Part shown: in pieces, positions 1 to 10,131 of the stretch | How positions within the stretch are numbered: position 1 is the first letter of the stretch | Layout: each line of letters begins with the position of its first letter | Assembly (NCBI GenBank): GCA_000442125.1 | Contig: KE546967.1 | Coordinates: forward strand, 1,116,001 to 1,180,000 | DNA from: Opeltia flavorubescens | Taxonomy: Eukaryota > Ascomycota > Lecanoromycetes > Teloschistales > Teloschistaceae | DNA length: 64,000 nucleotides | Direction of reading: 5' to 3' | The notes under the pieces: generated by a model | What the model was told of the DNA's origin: nothing | Seen by the model: only the letters and a program-made list of their open reading frames with translations | Database searches by the model: none | Translations under genes and position numbers: made by a program

Positions 1-18
1 AGGGAGATCTTTCCAAGT

Positions 19-1272
19 TCATACTACCATTGCTGTAGGAACGCTGACGCCGCGTGCTGACAGTGGAAATCGAGTCTCTGAGTTCACAGACCGCTTGACG
101 TCTGTGTGTCCACCTGCAGCCTGAGCACTTTTGTTTTTCCCCTTGGCTTTCTCAACTGCTGCAATGTCCCGGTGTCGAGAGAGCCCGAGCCGCTCATCAA
201 CTTCTCTCGCTCGATCTAAGAGCTCATCGAGCTCTAGAGCCTCACAGGCCTCGGCGTAATTCTTCGAACCTGCGACTTTCCTGTAGACATGAAGCTTCCC
301 CGGCATCAATTGACCTAAAGTGAATTTAGTATTGCCCCATTTGTTGTTCACATCAAGTGCAATCTTCATGTACTCCTCCACGACCTCTCTCCACGGCAAT
401 AGTCCGCCTTCTTCCTCGGTCCGGAATGAACTCGGATTTGCTTCCGCGGCAGTTGCAATCATTGCTCCGTCAACCCCGTATTCTTGCATAAGTTGCAAAG
501 CTTCCTCCTTATTTTTTACATCACCATTCATGACGCATGCAACGCCCTCTGCTCTACAGATGCCTGCGATCATTCGCAACTGATCACGGATGGCTCGCTC
601 ACGAGGTCGCATCGGTGTTGTTCGGCAGTGAACTGTTAAACCTGTGATGCCAGTACTGCACAGCTTCCTCACAAGTATTTCAGTCTTGTCTGCGGTCTCG
701 AGCAATCGGATCTTAACGCTGATGCCAATTTCATAAACATTCCCAACCTCATTCACCAGCGCGGAGAGTATTGACGCGAGATGGTCAGGTGTCTGTAACA
801 AGGCTGCACCCATCCCTCCTGAAGTCGAAAATGGCTTGGGACATCCGGCATTAACATCAATTCCAGTTACGTGTGGAGCGACCAATTTGGCCGCTTCGAC
901 GGCCGTGACCGGAGACGAGGTACCCATTTGGAAGATCAAGCGGCCATGTTCTCGTCCGGGGTGCAAACGATAAATCTTACTTTCCTTCACTGCTGCTGCA
1001 GGGTTTTTTGGAGCATGAGAAGGGGTTCGGGTGTAATCGATGGTGAACGAAATGGGATCAATACGCTTTGTGGTACCAATCATGGACTTGTCAATAGTCT
1101 CTGGGCCCCAAACCAAATCTGCACCGTATTTGAGGGCGAGCAGTCTTGATGGCAACTCGCCGGATCGGACCATAGGGGCTAGCACGACTTTTCCCCGATA
1201 ATCCACTCCATTCTTGGGGATGGGAACCCGTTTGGGCGATGCGTTCATAATGGCTTCGGTTAATCGAAGCAT
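19..1272 (-). CDS. DUS2: tRNA-dihydrouridine(20) synthase, Dus2/Smm1 type
   Basis: This 417-residue single-exon gene encodes a flavoenzyme that reduces uridine to dihydrouridine in the D-loop of tRNAs, in the family of yeast Smm1 and human DUS2. The FMN barrel starts with LAPMVRSGELPSR (residues 31-43). The signature DVNAGCPKPFS (139-149) carries the catalytic cysteine at 144, and VHCRTTPMRPRERA (214-227) is the conserved tRNA/FMN segment. Length fits the fungal enzyme without the double-stranded RNA-binding domain of animal DUS2. The first ATG is used; Met9 in the same frame also begins a family-like N-terminus. The stop is 18 bases from the window edge and the gene is complete. The next gene is divergent, so 1273-1524 is a shared upstream region. 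Function is inferred from family signatures. Confidence 0.93.
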   Translation of the reverse strand: MLRLTEAIMNASPKRVPIPKNGVDYRGKVVLAPMVRSGELPSRLLALKYGADLVWGPETIDKSMIGTTKRIDPISFTIDYTRTPSHAPKNPAAAVKESKIYRLHPGREHGRLIFQMGTSSPVTAVEAAKLVAPHVTGIDVNAGCPKPFSTSGGMGAALLQTPDHLASILSALVNEVGNVYEIGISVKIRLLETADKTEILVRKLCSTGITGLTVHCRTTPMRPRERAIRDQLRMIAGICRAEGVACVMNGDVKNKEEALQLMQEYGVDGAMIATAAEANPSSFRTEEEGGLLPWREVVEEYMKIALDVNNKWGNTKFTLGQLMPGKLHVYRKVAGSKNYAEACEALELDELLDRAREVDERLGLSRHRDIAAVEKAKGKNKSAQAAGGHTDVKRSVNSETRFPLSARGVSVPTAMVV

Positions 1273-1524
1273 GCCAGAAGAGCATTGTCGATTTCAGGTC
1301 ATGGCTGATATCAAATCTGCACTGCAAGCCTCGCAAAGTTGATTCCAAGTCTACGTGATTTTGTGCATACCGACACAAGTCATGCATAAGTGTACTAGAT
1401 CGGGAACAGCGGAGAGACCCGTCGCCAAAAGCGGACCCTTGCTTGCTAGAAGCGGGCAGTCTACTCGACTGAATGGCATGGTTTAATGGCGAAGATGTAG
1501 CCGTCCAGTATCATCCAAAATTAT

Positions 1525-2848
1525 ATGCTTCATTCGTCTTTGATTAGACAGTCTCTGCGCTGCGCCGAGTACACCAATCGGGCTTCACATCATTTGCATA
1601 AATATCACAGTCTCGCAACCCTTAGTGTTCCCACACTGGCTCCGAAACCCACATCAAAAAATAGCCCCGCTAATTCATCGTCCTCAAGCTCTCGACTACA
1701 ACAGCTCACGCATCACTTCTCTACGATCAGTTTACAGTCACACATTGCGAACATGGCCGGATACCGCACCAGGAAGATCGGCCAGCCGTTTACGCTTGAG
1801 CACCGAGTCTACATTGAAGATAGCCATGGCAATGTTGTCTCGCCTTTTCATGACATCCCGCTCTACGCCAATGAGCAGCAGACCGTCTTGAACATGATCG
1901 TTGAAATTCCCAGATGGACCAACGCAAAAATGGAGGTAAGTCGTGTCATTCCATCTCCAATTGACCTGAATATTGGGCAACTAATTGCAATGAATCATAG
2001 ATCTCCAAAGAAGAACCAATGAACCCAATTAAGCAGGATATCAAGAAGGGCAAGCTCCGATATGTCCGTAATTGCTTCCCACATCATGGCTATCTTTGGA
2101 ATTACGGCGCTTTTCCTCAGGTAAGGTTACCGATTGAACTCCCTTTCTCCGACTTGAAATGATACCCTGTCGGCAGACCTGGGAAGACCCCAACGCAATC
2201 CATCCGGAAACCAAAGCCAAAGGGGACAACGACCCTCTGGACGTTTGTGAGATCGGGGAGCTTGTGGCCACCCGAGGCGAGATCAAACAAGTCAAGGTCC
2301 TTGGAGTGATGGCTTTGCTCGATGAGGAGGAGACGGATTGGAAGATCATCGTCATTGACATCAATGATCCGCTGGCTCCGAGACTGAACGACGTTGAGGA
2401 TGTTGAGCGCCATCTACCGGGTCTTTTGCGGGCTACGAACGAGTGGTTCCGCATCTACAAAATCCCCGATGGAAAGCCAGAGAACCAGTTCGCCTTCTCC
2501 GGAGAATGTAAAAACAAAAAGTGAGCGCTGCCAAGAACCTTTTCATTTGGTCATGAACCCTTACAATCTTGTAGATACGCAACCGATGTGATCCGGGAAT
2601 GCGCTGAAGCATGGGAGCGACTGATCATCGGCAAGGTCTCGCCTGGAGGGATCTCCTTGTGAGTTGAGAGAGTCTTTGGAGAAGCCATCAAAAGGCTGAC
2701 AGTGAACAGGGCCAATACCACTGTCAATCATTCAGCAGCGAAAGAAGCTCCAGGATCAAGGAAGATCAAGCCAAACGAAGAACTTTCTCCAGCCCCAATC
2801 GATGGGATCTACGACAAATGGTTTTTCATCTCCGGTGCCGCTGTCTGA
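1525..2848 (+). CDS. IPP1: Inorganic pyrophosphatase
   Basis: Family I soluble pyrophosphatase, hydrolysing PPi to two phosphates and so driving nucleic acid, protein and sugar-nucleotide synthesis. Five exons: (1525 or 1753)-1935, 2001-2120, 2177-2520, 2575-2658 and 2710-2848. From ATG 1753 the protein is 289 residues, the usual cytosolic fungal length, and carries the metal-binding signature [12 protein letters not shown] (118-129). An upstream ATG at 1525 is in the same frame with no stop between, giving 365 residues. The extra 76 residues are rich in Ser, His, Arg and Lys with one acidic residue and look like a mitochondrial presequence. I infer possible dual localisation by alternative starts, but an open 5' leader is not excluded. 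Catalytic function is secure; the start is not. Confidence 0.94.
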
Positions 2849-3928
2849 CCATGAGCTTCCATCAACGATTATGCATCCCAAAAATGGGGACGCCAGTAGA
2901 TGTCTTTCTGGGAACATAAATGGCACCAATAAAAGTATTGATAGACATGCTTGATAGCTTAGCCTTCGCTAGGCACATTGCTATTGTCGTGCTCTCACAT
3001 TTGAATGAGAGCTTGAATCTAATATACATTCGGTCCACATATTCGCATCACCGTCGCCCATGTAAAATATATCAATTCGTACTCGACGCTTCCCCTCATG
3101 ATTGGCCGACCTTACAACAGCGAGCTTTGTATTGTAGAGACTTCGCTGCTGCGGCAGTGATTCGCTCGGACACTTAAGACATTAAGTCCACGGGTTTGGT
3201 CTCGGCGTCTACGTCGCCGCAGCCCCATCGTTTGCCTTTGTTGTCATGTTAGTCATGTGATCCAGATGCTTGCCATTGTCAAAGACTCAGGCGAACAGAG
3301 GCCTAGTGAACCGATTGTTGCGGAATGAACCTTATATCCATGCCATGCTCGTATGTCGTCCATGCCGAGGCAAGTGAATATGAATCTTTGAGTTTGCTGA
3401 AATACCACGATTGTGTGTCTAACTTCCTGCAAGATCCGCCTGTCGCTTGAGAAGACGCGAATGTCTATCCACTTCTTCCATTACATCTTTAATAGACAGA
3501 TTCCCAGGGTCAAGATCCATTTCCTTCCCGTCCTCTGCAGACAAATAATCAGCCAAAAGCTTCACCTTTACATTCCATCACGATTGTACTATGACATCTG
3601 CAGAAGGCTTGCTGCAAGAACTTACTGAATTTGAGCTTTATAAGGCAGGCTTCCTGACTATTTTTTGGAAGCACCTTGATATTGATCTTTGTAGTCTGCC
3701 GGGCATTTGCGGGAAGGTGAGCAAGAAACTTGCGACATGTACTGGCTGGTTTTTTGAATGGGTTGAAGACTGTCGAGACCTCTGTGATGAATCGAGTAAT
3801 CATCGTCAATGCAATATTTCTAGCTCGAGGAAATTGTGCAAGTCACGTCTCACCGTATTAACTAGAGGCACGTGAAGTCTTGGCAAAGCCGGTTAAAACG
3901 TACCTCGGTAACCGACATGTAGACTGTC
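2849..3928. other. Intergenic region without a supported gene
   Basis: Spacer between the pyrophosphatase stop and SEC20. It should hold the pyrophosphatase 3' UTR and the SEC20 promoter. An open stretch of 94 codons at 3591-3875 has no family resemblance I recognise and no clear intron partners. I see no RNA gene or repeat. Confidence 0.5.
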
Positions 3929-5338
3929 ATGCTCGATTGGTCATACACCAACAATGCAATGGGCGTTCAAGACTTGAACGTTCGTTTACGGCCACTCCAG
4001 GATGCTCACAAGCAGACGATACGTCTAATACACCGCTTGTCAAAACTCTCATATGCACCTGGGGCAAGGTCCTTGGACCCAGAAGCAGAGGATGCTCGTG
4101 TGGAACTGAGCACTGAGATTCACCAAGACCTAAAAGAGCAAGAAGAAGATTTCGAGCTCCTGCGTCAAGAAGTCGAGGATCATACGAATACTACTGGCTG
4201 GACTTTGGCTGATAGAAGGAGAGACAGTGGGAAGGAGAAGAAACAAACGGAGCTTGCGGCACAGGTCGCCCGTTTGGCTGAAGACCAGAAAACGTGGGTG
4301 TGTATCCTCTTCTGCTCGAGTAATTAATGTTGATGTTCTTGATATGTAGTGCACGTGCTCAATTTAGAAAGGCTCAATTGCAGGCTAAGCGCAACGCCGA
4401 AGCTGCGAAAAGAAAAGAACGTGAGCTGTTGTTCGCAGGGGCTGCTCAAGAGGCTGGTTCTACGGCTGCACAGGGCCGTCGAAAGGGTCAAGAACAGCTG
4501 ACCAAGGGTCAATTGGAAGCCAACGCTTCTGCTGACGTGACCGCTGCTCTGCGGAGAGTGCACTCTTTGATGCAATCCGAGGTCTCGAAGAGTCAATTCG
4601 CACTTGAGACATTGCGTAAGTTAATTTGATGCTGACATGTAACGCTGCTGACTGCCATTGCATCAAGACCAGTCAACAGCTGCTCTTTCCGACCTTTCAG
4701 AATCATATATAGATCTCGACACACTACTATCTTCCTCCCGAAACTTGGTTTCCACCTTGTTACACTCACAAAAATCAGACACCTGGTATCTTGAAAGCGC
4801 CTTTTGGGTTCTTATTGTAACCATTTCCTGGCTTGTCTTTCGCCGACTGTTGTACGGCCCAGGCTGGTGGCTATTGTATCTCCCAACGACCCTTGTGTGG
4901 CGCCTCACTGTATTCACGATCCGCTTTGTCTTCGGAGCTTCCGCGTATCTAGCAGGAGCTGTAGGTGCAAAGAGCCAGAGTGCATCATTAGTTCAGGCTT
5001 CCTCGCAAGCTCTCTTGGAGCCGCCAAGCGCGACTGGTGAAATACCAACGTTCAAACCAGGCATGGCAGCGCCTTCAATTCAGGTTGGCGGAGGCGGTAA
5101 AGGCCAACCACATTTGCAGAGACCGCAAGATAATGAGAGGAGTATATCAGATACAGTCGGTGAGATGGTAGAAAAGACGTCCGGGAAGACCTTTGCGAGC
5201 GACTTGTCTACCGCAAAGTCCATTCAAGAGACCAGATTGAGTGAAAGACAAGCGGACGAGCCTGCCAATCCAAAAAAGCGTATGTGGGAGGAGGAGACTA
5301 CGACAGAACAATCCAATCGGGAAAGAGATGAGCTATGA
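3929..5338 (+). CDS. SEC20: Sec20-family ER SNARE with C-terminal RDEL
   Basis: Sec20 is a t-SNARE of the ER that receives COPI vesicles returning from the Golgi, acting with Ufe1, Use1 and the Dsl1 complex. Three exons, 3929-4293, 4350-4615 and 4668-5338, give 433 residues. A charged coiled-coil N-terminal half is followed by the Sec20 domain and a hydrophobic block near residues 253-300 beginning SAFWVLIVTISWLVFRRLL. A hydrophilic tail of about 130 residues follows and ends in RDEL, a KDEL/HDEL-type retrieval signal as in yeast Sec20 (HDEL). That ending supports the gene call and the topology with the tail in the ER lumen. An alternative start is the in-frame ATG at 3959, whose N-terminus looks more like the family. 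The last exon join has the right phase. Confidence 0.88.
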
Positions 5339-5400
5339 TACTTGACAATCATTAACATCCAATGATCAGATACATATCGTTATCCGACCGTGTGTCTTCT

Positions 5401-5410
5401 GTCACGTGAC
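5401..5410. promoter_or_regulatory. CACGTG palindrome between SEC20 and the alkyltransferase gene
   Basis: GTCACGTGAC is a perfect 10-bp palindrome containing the CACGTG E-box bound by bHLH factors such as yeast Cbf1 and Pho4. It lies 100 bp before the alkyltransferase ATG and 63 bp after the SEC20 stop. The motif is seen; the binding factor is inferred. Confidence 0.4.
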
Positions 5411-5418
5411 TGCGTCTC

Positions 5419-5424
5419 ACGCGT
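5419..5424. promoter_or_regulatory. MCB box (ACGCGT) before the alkyltransferase gene
   Basis: A single ACGCGT, the MluI cell-cycle box bound by MBF-type factors, sits 86-91 bp before the ATG at 5510. One hexamer is weak evidence, but the target is a DNA repair gene and a pair of the same box precedes RFC2. A TGACTCA at 5450-5456 is a second possible site (Gcn4/AP-1 type). Confidence 0.35.
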
Positions 5425-5509
5425 TAAGGGTTTACGTCATTGTCTGAAATGACTCAGTCTGCCTCGAGTTCATTTTGTGGTGGTCGCTCAACTGAGATCA
5501 ATTCGTAAG

Positions 5510-6361
5510 ATGGAAGCTCTGCGAAATGATTGGAAAGCATTATATGGTGAAATTCTCCCTTCGCTCGCTGTGTCCAAATCACCTGTACAAGACTCATGGC
5601 CTGTGCACGTCGACCATTGCTTTGGGCGCATCATCCTCGACAACGTAATCGGCAAGGACACGCCGTGGATGAAAAAAGTCAAATCGCCTGCAATTAAGAA
5701 CATGAATTTCGCCCAGTTAGAAAAGTGCATCGCCCTCGGCAACGCGATCGCAGAGGGAAGAGAAAATCTGGCCGAGTTGGACGCGAAGAGCTTACAGCTA
5801 CGGGGGAAAGAGAACAAACCTGCTGCTCATAGCAAGCGAAAACGGGAAGCCAGCGATCACGCAGCTTCAAAGGAGAGCGATAGCTCTGCACCGAAGAAGC
5901 GCCAACTAGATATCAAAAGCGCCCTCGTGCATTCTGACCGAAGCCAAGATTTCCAAATGTCCTCGCCTCCTGTTCTGAAGCCGTCGTCCAAACCGAAGCC
6001 CATAGACCCTGATGTCTACGATTTAATAAAGACATCTCATCTTACCCCTTTCCGTCAGCGCGTCCTCCTCGCTCTTTGCCAAGTCCCCACTGGACGTTTT
6101 ACAACGTACGTCGCTCTTTCCTCGCATCTCCATTCTTCGGCTCGAGCTGTTGGGAACGCATTGAGAAACAATCCATTTGCGCCGAGAGTACCTTGCCATA
6201 GGGTGGTCGCTGCAGACAAGGGGCTGGGAGGGTTTGGAGGTCATTGGGGCAAGGACGGGAAGCATGCGGGGGAAAAGATCAGGTTGTTAAGGGAAGAGGG
6301 CGTCATTGTCGATGAGGGCAAGGGAAGGGTGGACGGGAATGTTTGGAAAGAGTTTATGTGA
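5510..6361 (+). CDS. O6-methylguanine-DNA alkyltransferase with N-terminal extension
   Basis: Single exon, 283 residues from ATG 5510. It encodes a suicide DNA-repair protein that moves an alkyl group from O6-alkylguanine to its own cysteine. The C-terminal domain (about 172-265) has the helix-turn-helix segment TGRFTTYVALSSHLHSSARAVG and the active site VPCHRV with acceptor Cys229, then GLGGFGGHWG. Residues 1-100 are not the usual alkyltransferase N-terminal domain: they include WPVHVDHCFGRIILDN (30-45) and a PA-x-KNM-x6-LEKC pattern, then a basic nuclear-localisation-like linker (109-132). In mammals and bacteria the catalytic protein is about 170-210 residues, so the extension is notable. 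ATG 5510 is the first ATG of the frame. The promoter carries CACGTG and ACGCGT motifs. Confidence 0.88.
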   Translation: MEALRNDWKALYGEILPSLAVSKSPVQDSWPVHVDHCFGRIILDNVIGKDTPWMKKVKSPAIKNMNFAQLEKCIALGNAIAEGRENLAELDAKSLQLRGKENKPAAHSKRKREASDHAASKESDSSAPKKRQLDIKSALVHSDRSQDFQMSSPPVLKPSSKPKPIDPDVYDLIKTSHLTPFRQRVLLALCQVPTGRFTTYVALSSHLHSSARAVGNALRNNPFAPRVPCHRVVAADKGLGGFGGHWGKDGKHAGEKIRLLREEGVIVDEGKGRVDGNVWKEFM

Positions 6362-7011
6362 TGGAGTAGGCTACGACATATGAGACCTTGTCTGAATAGA
6401 TGGGGTTTGACACGTGTACAGCGCATACCCATTGAGCTGGATGGTCAGAATCGAACCTTATTGAGGAGATAACAAATGAGAGGGTGTCAGACCGTGAAGA
6501 ATGAACGGAAAGATGATATTCCGGGCTCAGACACGAGAATACCATTAAGCGGTCGGAATAGTGAATGATCAAGTCAATCTACGAAGTTTATCAATGTGGT
6601 CAGTAGAAAGGGGCTAGTTAGAGCCAATCAGATGGATCGAGGTGGTCTATGCTCTAAAATAGTCTTATTCTTCTCTATCGCTTTTGTCCGCCTTTCTGAC
6701 TTTAGATGCTCCTGATTGTAAGCAGACTGTGCTTCTTGGAGGTTTTCTCTGGGGAAAACTCTAAAACTCATTTGATAGATGCATTTGGAGTCTTACATTG
6801 TTCCCATGGATGCTACTACATATATCAGTCTTAGCTACCGTTTCAGGATTTGGCTCAATTCTCACCAGCTCTGTATCTCTTTCACAACATTGGACTCTCC
6901 CAATCTCGATCCGCGAATCTCCCTCATCCAGCACCCACCATTGTCCTATTGTATCTCGACGACTTTTGCGCACGCTGGTTCTATTGGTCAAACATCAGGA
7001 GCCTCACGTGG
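6362..7011. other. Convergent intergenic region
   Basis: About 650 bp between the 3' ends of the alkyltransferase gene (+) and RFC2 (-). It should hold both 3' UTRs. Open stretches on the plus strand at 6779-7174 run antisense into the last RFC2 exon and look like chance. I see nothing else. Confidence 0.5.
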
Positions 7012-8383
7012 TCATGCTTCTGCTAAAATTCCAGAGACTCTTAAAGCAAGATCCAGAATCGTGAGGTGCTCGTCTGCGCCGTCTACAAGCCGTTTGTCGA
7101 CCTCAGAGAAAACCATGACCATCTTGCTCTTCTGCTTGTTCAAAATGGTGTCATTGTACAGAATCTGTTGGTAAAGCTGTATTCCTATCAGCCTATGTTT
7201 CATGCATACATTGGGAAATTTACAACACTTGCCTGTGTAATGACTTGTGATGCGCTCCAACCATCAGCAACCAGTTCTGTGATTACTCTCGAGACATCGT
7301 TATAGACGGACCCCCTGGCTTTCGGCTGCATGGCTTGGACTAAATCATTGATGACATTATTCGGTACGACTCCTGCAATCTCCTCAATGCTTCTGATCGT
7401 CACAATTGCATCGTCAGTCCCGTCAACATCCATGGCATCCTCGTCCTCTTCTTCCACAACTTTTCTTTTCTTTGAATGCCCATTAGCCCGAGGCTGGGGT
7501 GCTTTCACAGCCCCTACCAATCTTGCAGCGCTCTGCAAAAAAGTGATAGCTTTTCTCAAATCGCCTTCACTGCACTTGATCAACGTATCGACAACGCCCC
7601 TTTCCATCTTCACATGCTCTATCTCTGCAATGTCTTCTAGCCTTTTCTTCGCATTCTCCTGATCAAGACTCTTGAAGCGAAACTTGCTACACCTACTAGC
7701 CAAGGGATCGATGATCCTGGTCACATAGTTACAGATCAGACAGAACCTCGTGATCTTGCTATACGTTTCCATTGTTCTTCTCAGAGCACTCTGCGCATCC
7801 TGCGTCATGCTGTCCGCCTCGTCAAGGATCACAATCTTATACGGTGGGCATGGAAATTTGTCCTTATAGTGCGGAGGTGGATTGGATAGTTGCATCCTTG
7901 CGAAGTCTTTAACCTTTTCTCGTACGATGGAGATTCCCCGCTCGTCCGACGCATTGAGTTCGAGAACTCGAGATCGGAACATTTCTGGGCCATAGAGCTC
8001 TTTCGCTAGAGCTAGGATAGTAGAGGTTTTGCCTGTTCCTGGTGGACCGTAGAAGAGCATGTGAGGTAGCTAACATTGAGGTTTAGCATTCCAGCCTCCC
8101 ATATCAATGAATCGATCATACGTTCGAAGCTTGTAAAGTCCTTTGCAAAACCGTAATGGTATGGTCCTGGGCGGCAACATCTTTCAGACTTTTGGGGCGA
8201 CTGAATAACATTAAAAAACATGTTACTCATAGAAAATCGGATCGCGACCGCGTACTATTTCTCAACCCACGGCTGCAGATTCCGGGTTTCTTTGGGAGTG
8301 ACAGCTTTAGAAGATGAAGCACCATTTACTGCAGCCGCCGCTGCCGCCGCTGCTCGCGCCTTGTTGTCGAAAAAACTCGCCAT
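7012..8383 (-). CDS. RFC2: Replication factor C subunit 2 (human RFC4 orthologue)
   Basis: A small subunit of the RFC clamp loader, which opens and loads PCNA onto primed DNA. Four exons: 8383-8256, 8200-8122, 8069-7233 and 7176-7012, giving 402 residues. The start [11 protein letters not shown] leads into [20 protein letters not shown] (RFC box II). Walker A is GPPGTGKTS, Walker B is [12 protein letters not shown], and SRCSKFRF carries the arginine finger read by the neighbouring subunit. The best match is yeast Rfc2, through [16 protein letters not shown]. An acidic, basic-flanked insert ([18 protein letters not shown]) in the lid region is absent from yeast Rfc2. The third intron (7232-7177) has a GC donor, CAG|GCAAGT. 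Two MCB boxes lie upstream, as expected for a G1/S-regulated replication gene. Confidence 0.94.
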
Positions 8384-8475
8384 AACGGTTCGTTATAACA
8401 TCTACGATGAAAGAATAGAGGGAACGGTCTGACATCCGATTAGCAAGCAGCCGAGGCTTGGCGACCAAGGTCTTC

Positions 8476-8496
8476 ACGCGTTCATTCAATACGCGT
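8476..8496. promoter_or_regulatory. Paired MCB boxes (ACGCGT) before RFC2
   Basis: ACGCGT occurs at 8476-8481 and again at 8491-8496, each inside ACGCGTTCATT, so the two copies form a direct repeat at 15-bp spacing. They lie 93-113 bp before the RFC2 ATG. MCB boxes bind MBF and time replication genes to G1/S in yeasts. A GCGCG tetramer-like element follows at about 8506. Confidence 0.6.
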
Positions 8497-8899
8497 TCAT
8501 TAGAAAGCGCGTGATTAAAACCGAGTAACCAGATCTTAGATAGAAGAGAAATATATCCAAAGCTTATCTATACACAATGGACTTCGGATAAATGTTGGCT
8601 TTCCATAAAATGCTCTGTCAAAACCCAGCCTCCCTCAACATGCTCTCACTTAGGGGACTTCCTGTTCTCATCCCACTTGTCGGGGCGATGATCCATCTTC
8701 CCACAGGGCATGAAGAAGCCACCTCTGTCTGTAACTACATCAGGATTGATTGCATGAAAAGGTATGGTTTGCGCGACATTAGCAGTTGTCACGATAGGTA
8801 GGATTCGCACCACCGTCTGATTCAACAATCTGATAAAGGTGGGATGGGCGGCTTGGAGATTCGTCTTGGAAATGCCAGGATGTAGCGAAAAGGTTAGTA

Positions 8900-9700
8900 A
8901 GATACATCTTTGTGGCTACAGCGGATATGCATTGCCTTGGTACGAATGATACCAGCAATCTTTGACTAGTCATAACGACGTTTATCTAGAGGAATCAGGG
9001 CTTTCACAGAGTAGTTGATTGACGCAAAGAAGAGACTTACCAGCAAGCCATAGCTCCACGAGTGGGACATAAGACTAGGGTTTATAAGGTCGAGTTCCTT
9101 TGATCCGTTCAGGAATGTCGCATACCCCAAGACGTTGACTGCCTGAACCACATACCTAGAATCAGGCACTGCCGCGGTAGACCGCACCACTGGAGGCGAT
9201 AAATGGAAGAGCAGCAGGGGAGGGAGACAATTCGTTTACTAGCATTTCTTGAATCATTTGAGGGCAAGCATGTAGGGAATGGTCAGGGACAATTAAGCCG
9301 GATGAGCTACCGAACATGATATTGATCTTACGCCAGGATTGTTGATGAGATGAGTGGATCAGACTCTTGCTGCTACAATTCTTCAACAGCATACACGACA
9401 CACTGAAGGTCTCCCAGATCAATCTCGAGAGGACAAACATCGAGCTCTTGGCTGGGAGGTGCGGCGGTCTGAATAAAGATCACTGCATCTTGGAGGTGCA
9501 TTGAAAAGAGGCCGGCAACGTATATTCGAGCAAGCTGAAGTGCCAGTCAGAGGCTTGTTTGGTAGCCAGGACCCGATTTCCATGGCCCATGGTTGAGAGA
9601 TAAGTTAGCCTTGCTCTAGGATTGGATTCTGAAGCATAAGGCTGGATTGCATATCCAAGTGGGTCTGAAATGATTGTACTGGACTGCAAGGATCAGATAA
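8900..9700 (-). other. Possible unrecognised gene or gene relic
   Basis: On the minus strand, open stretches at about 9689-9480, 9440-9162 and 9190-8966 follow one another in different frames. One has a plausible donor: CTG|GTAAGT near 9043, with an acceptor GACTAG near 8964 that would lead to a short tail, SKIAGIIRTKAMHIR, and a stop. No domain is recognised and I could not build a continuous model with a start. It may be a rapidly evolving intron-containing gene, a decayed gene, or chance. Confidence 0.22.
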
Positions 9701-10131
9701 CAATATCAGCCTGACCTTCCAACAATGGTATTTCCTCAACACAGAAATGGCCAGTCTTTATATGCGATAGATCCGAGACGTGTCCAGAATGTGCGTTATT
9801 GGGTTGAAAATGGCGATTGAGTCAACCGAGAGGCAAAGGACGGTAAGAAGTTTCGATGAAACCGCAAGACCATAACCAAGAGTATGAGATGATGGTCTCG
9901 AGCATCTTCTGACTCTGTCTGATCAAACGGAATGGAAATCCTGTAACCTACCAACTGGGACATCAAGCATAAACGGTCAAGAATCTAGTGACCCAGGCAT
10001 GTGCATTAGTCGGGTGGCTGTGGCGCTAATTTATGACTACCCGATTTTGGCCCCTGCAAGTTTCACCGCCCCCAAGTCAGAACTTGGGCCGTTTAGAATA
10101 TTGAAGTGATCAGACATCTCGATGAAGAAAG

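Larger units (their letters stand above)
8384..10131. other. Gene-poor 1.7-kb region
   Basis: This stretch lies between the divergent starts of RFC2 (-) and the DUF3425 gene (+). The part next to RFC2 holds two MCB boxes. From about 8880 to 9700 the minus strand has several medium open stretches with intron-like joins (see the separate entry). I see no RNA gene or repeat array. Confidence 0.45.

Noticed and set aside
3591-3875. A 94-codon open frame before SEC20.
   Set aside because: No family resemblance, mixed composition with many cysteines, and it lies where the SEC20 promoter should be.
6440-6465. A tRNA-like T-loop (GGTTCGATTC) on the minus strand.
   Set aside because: The five bases on either side cannot pair and no acceptor or anticodon arm could be built.
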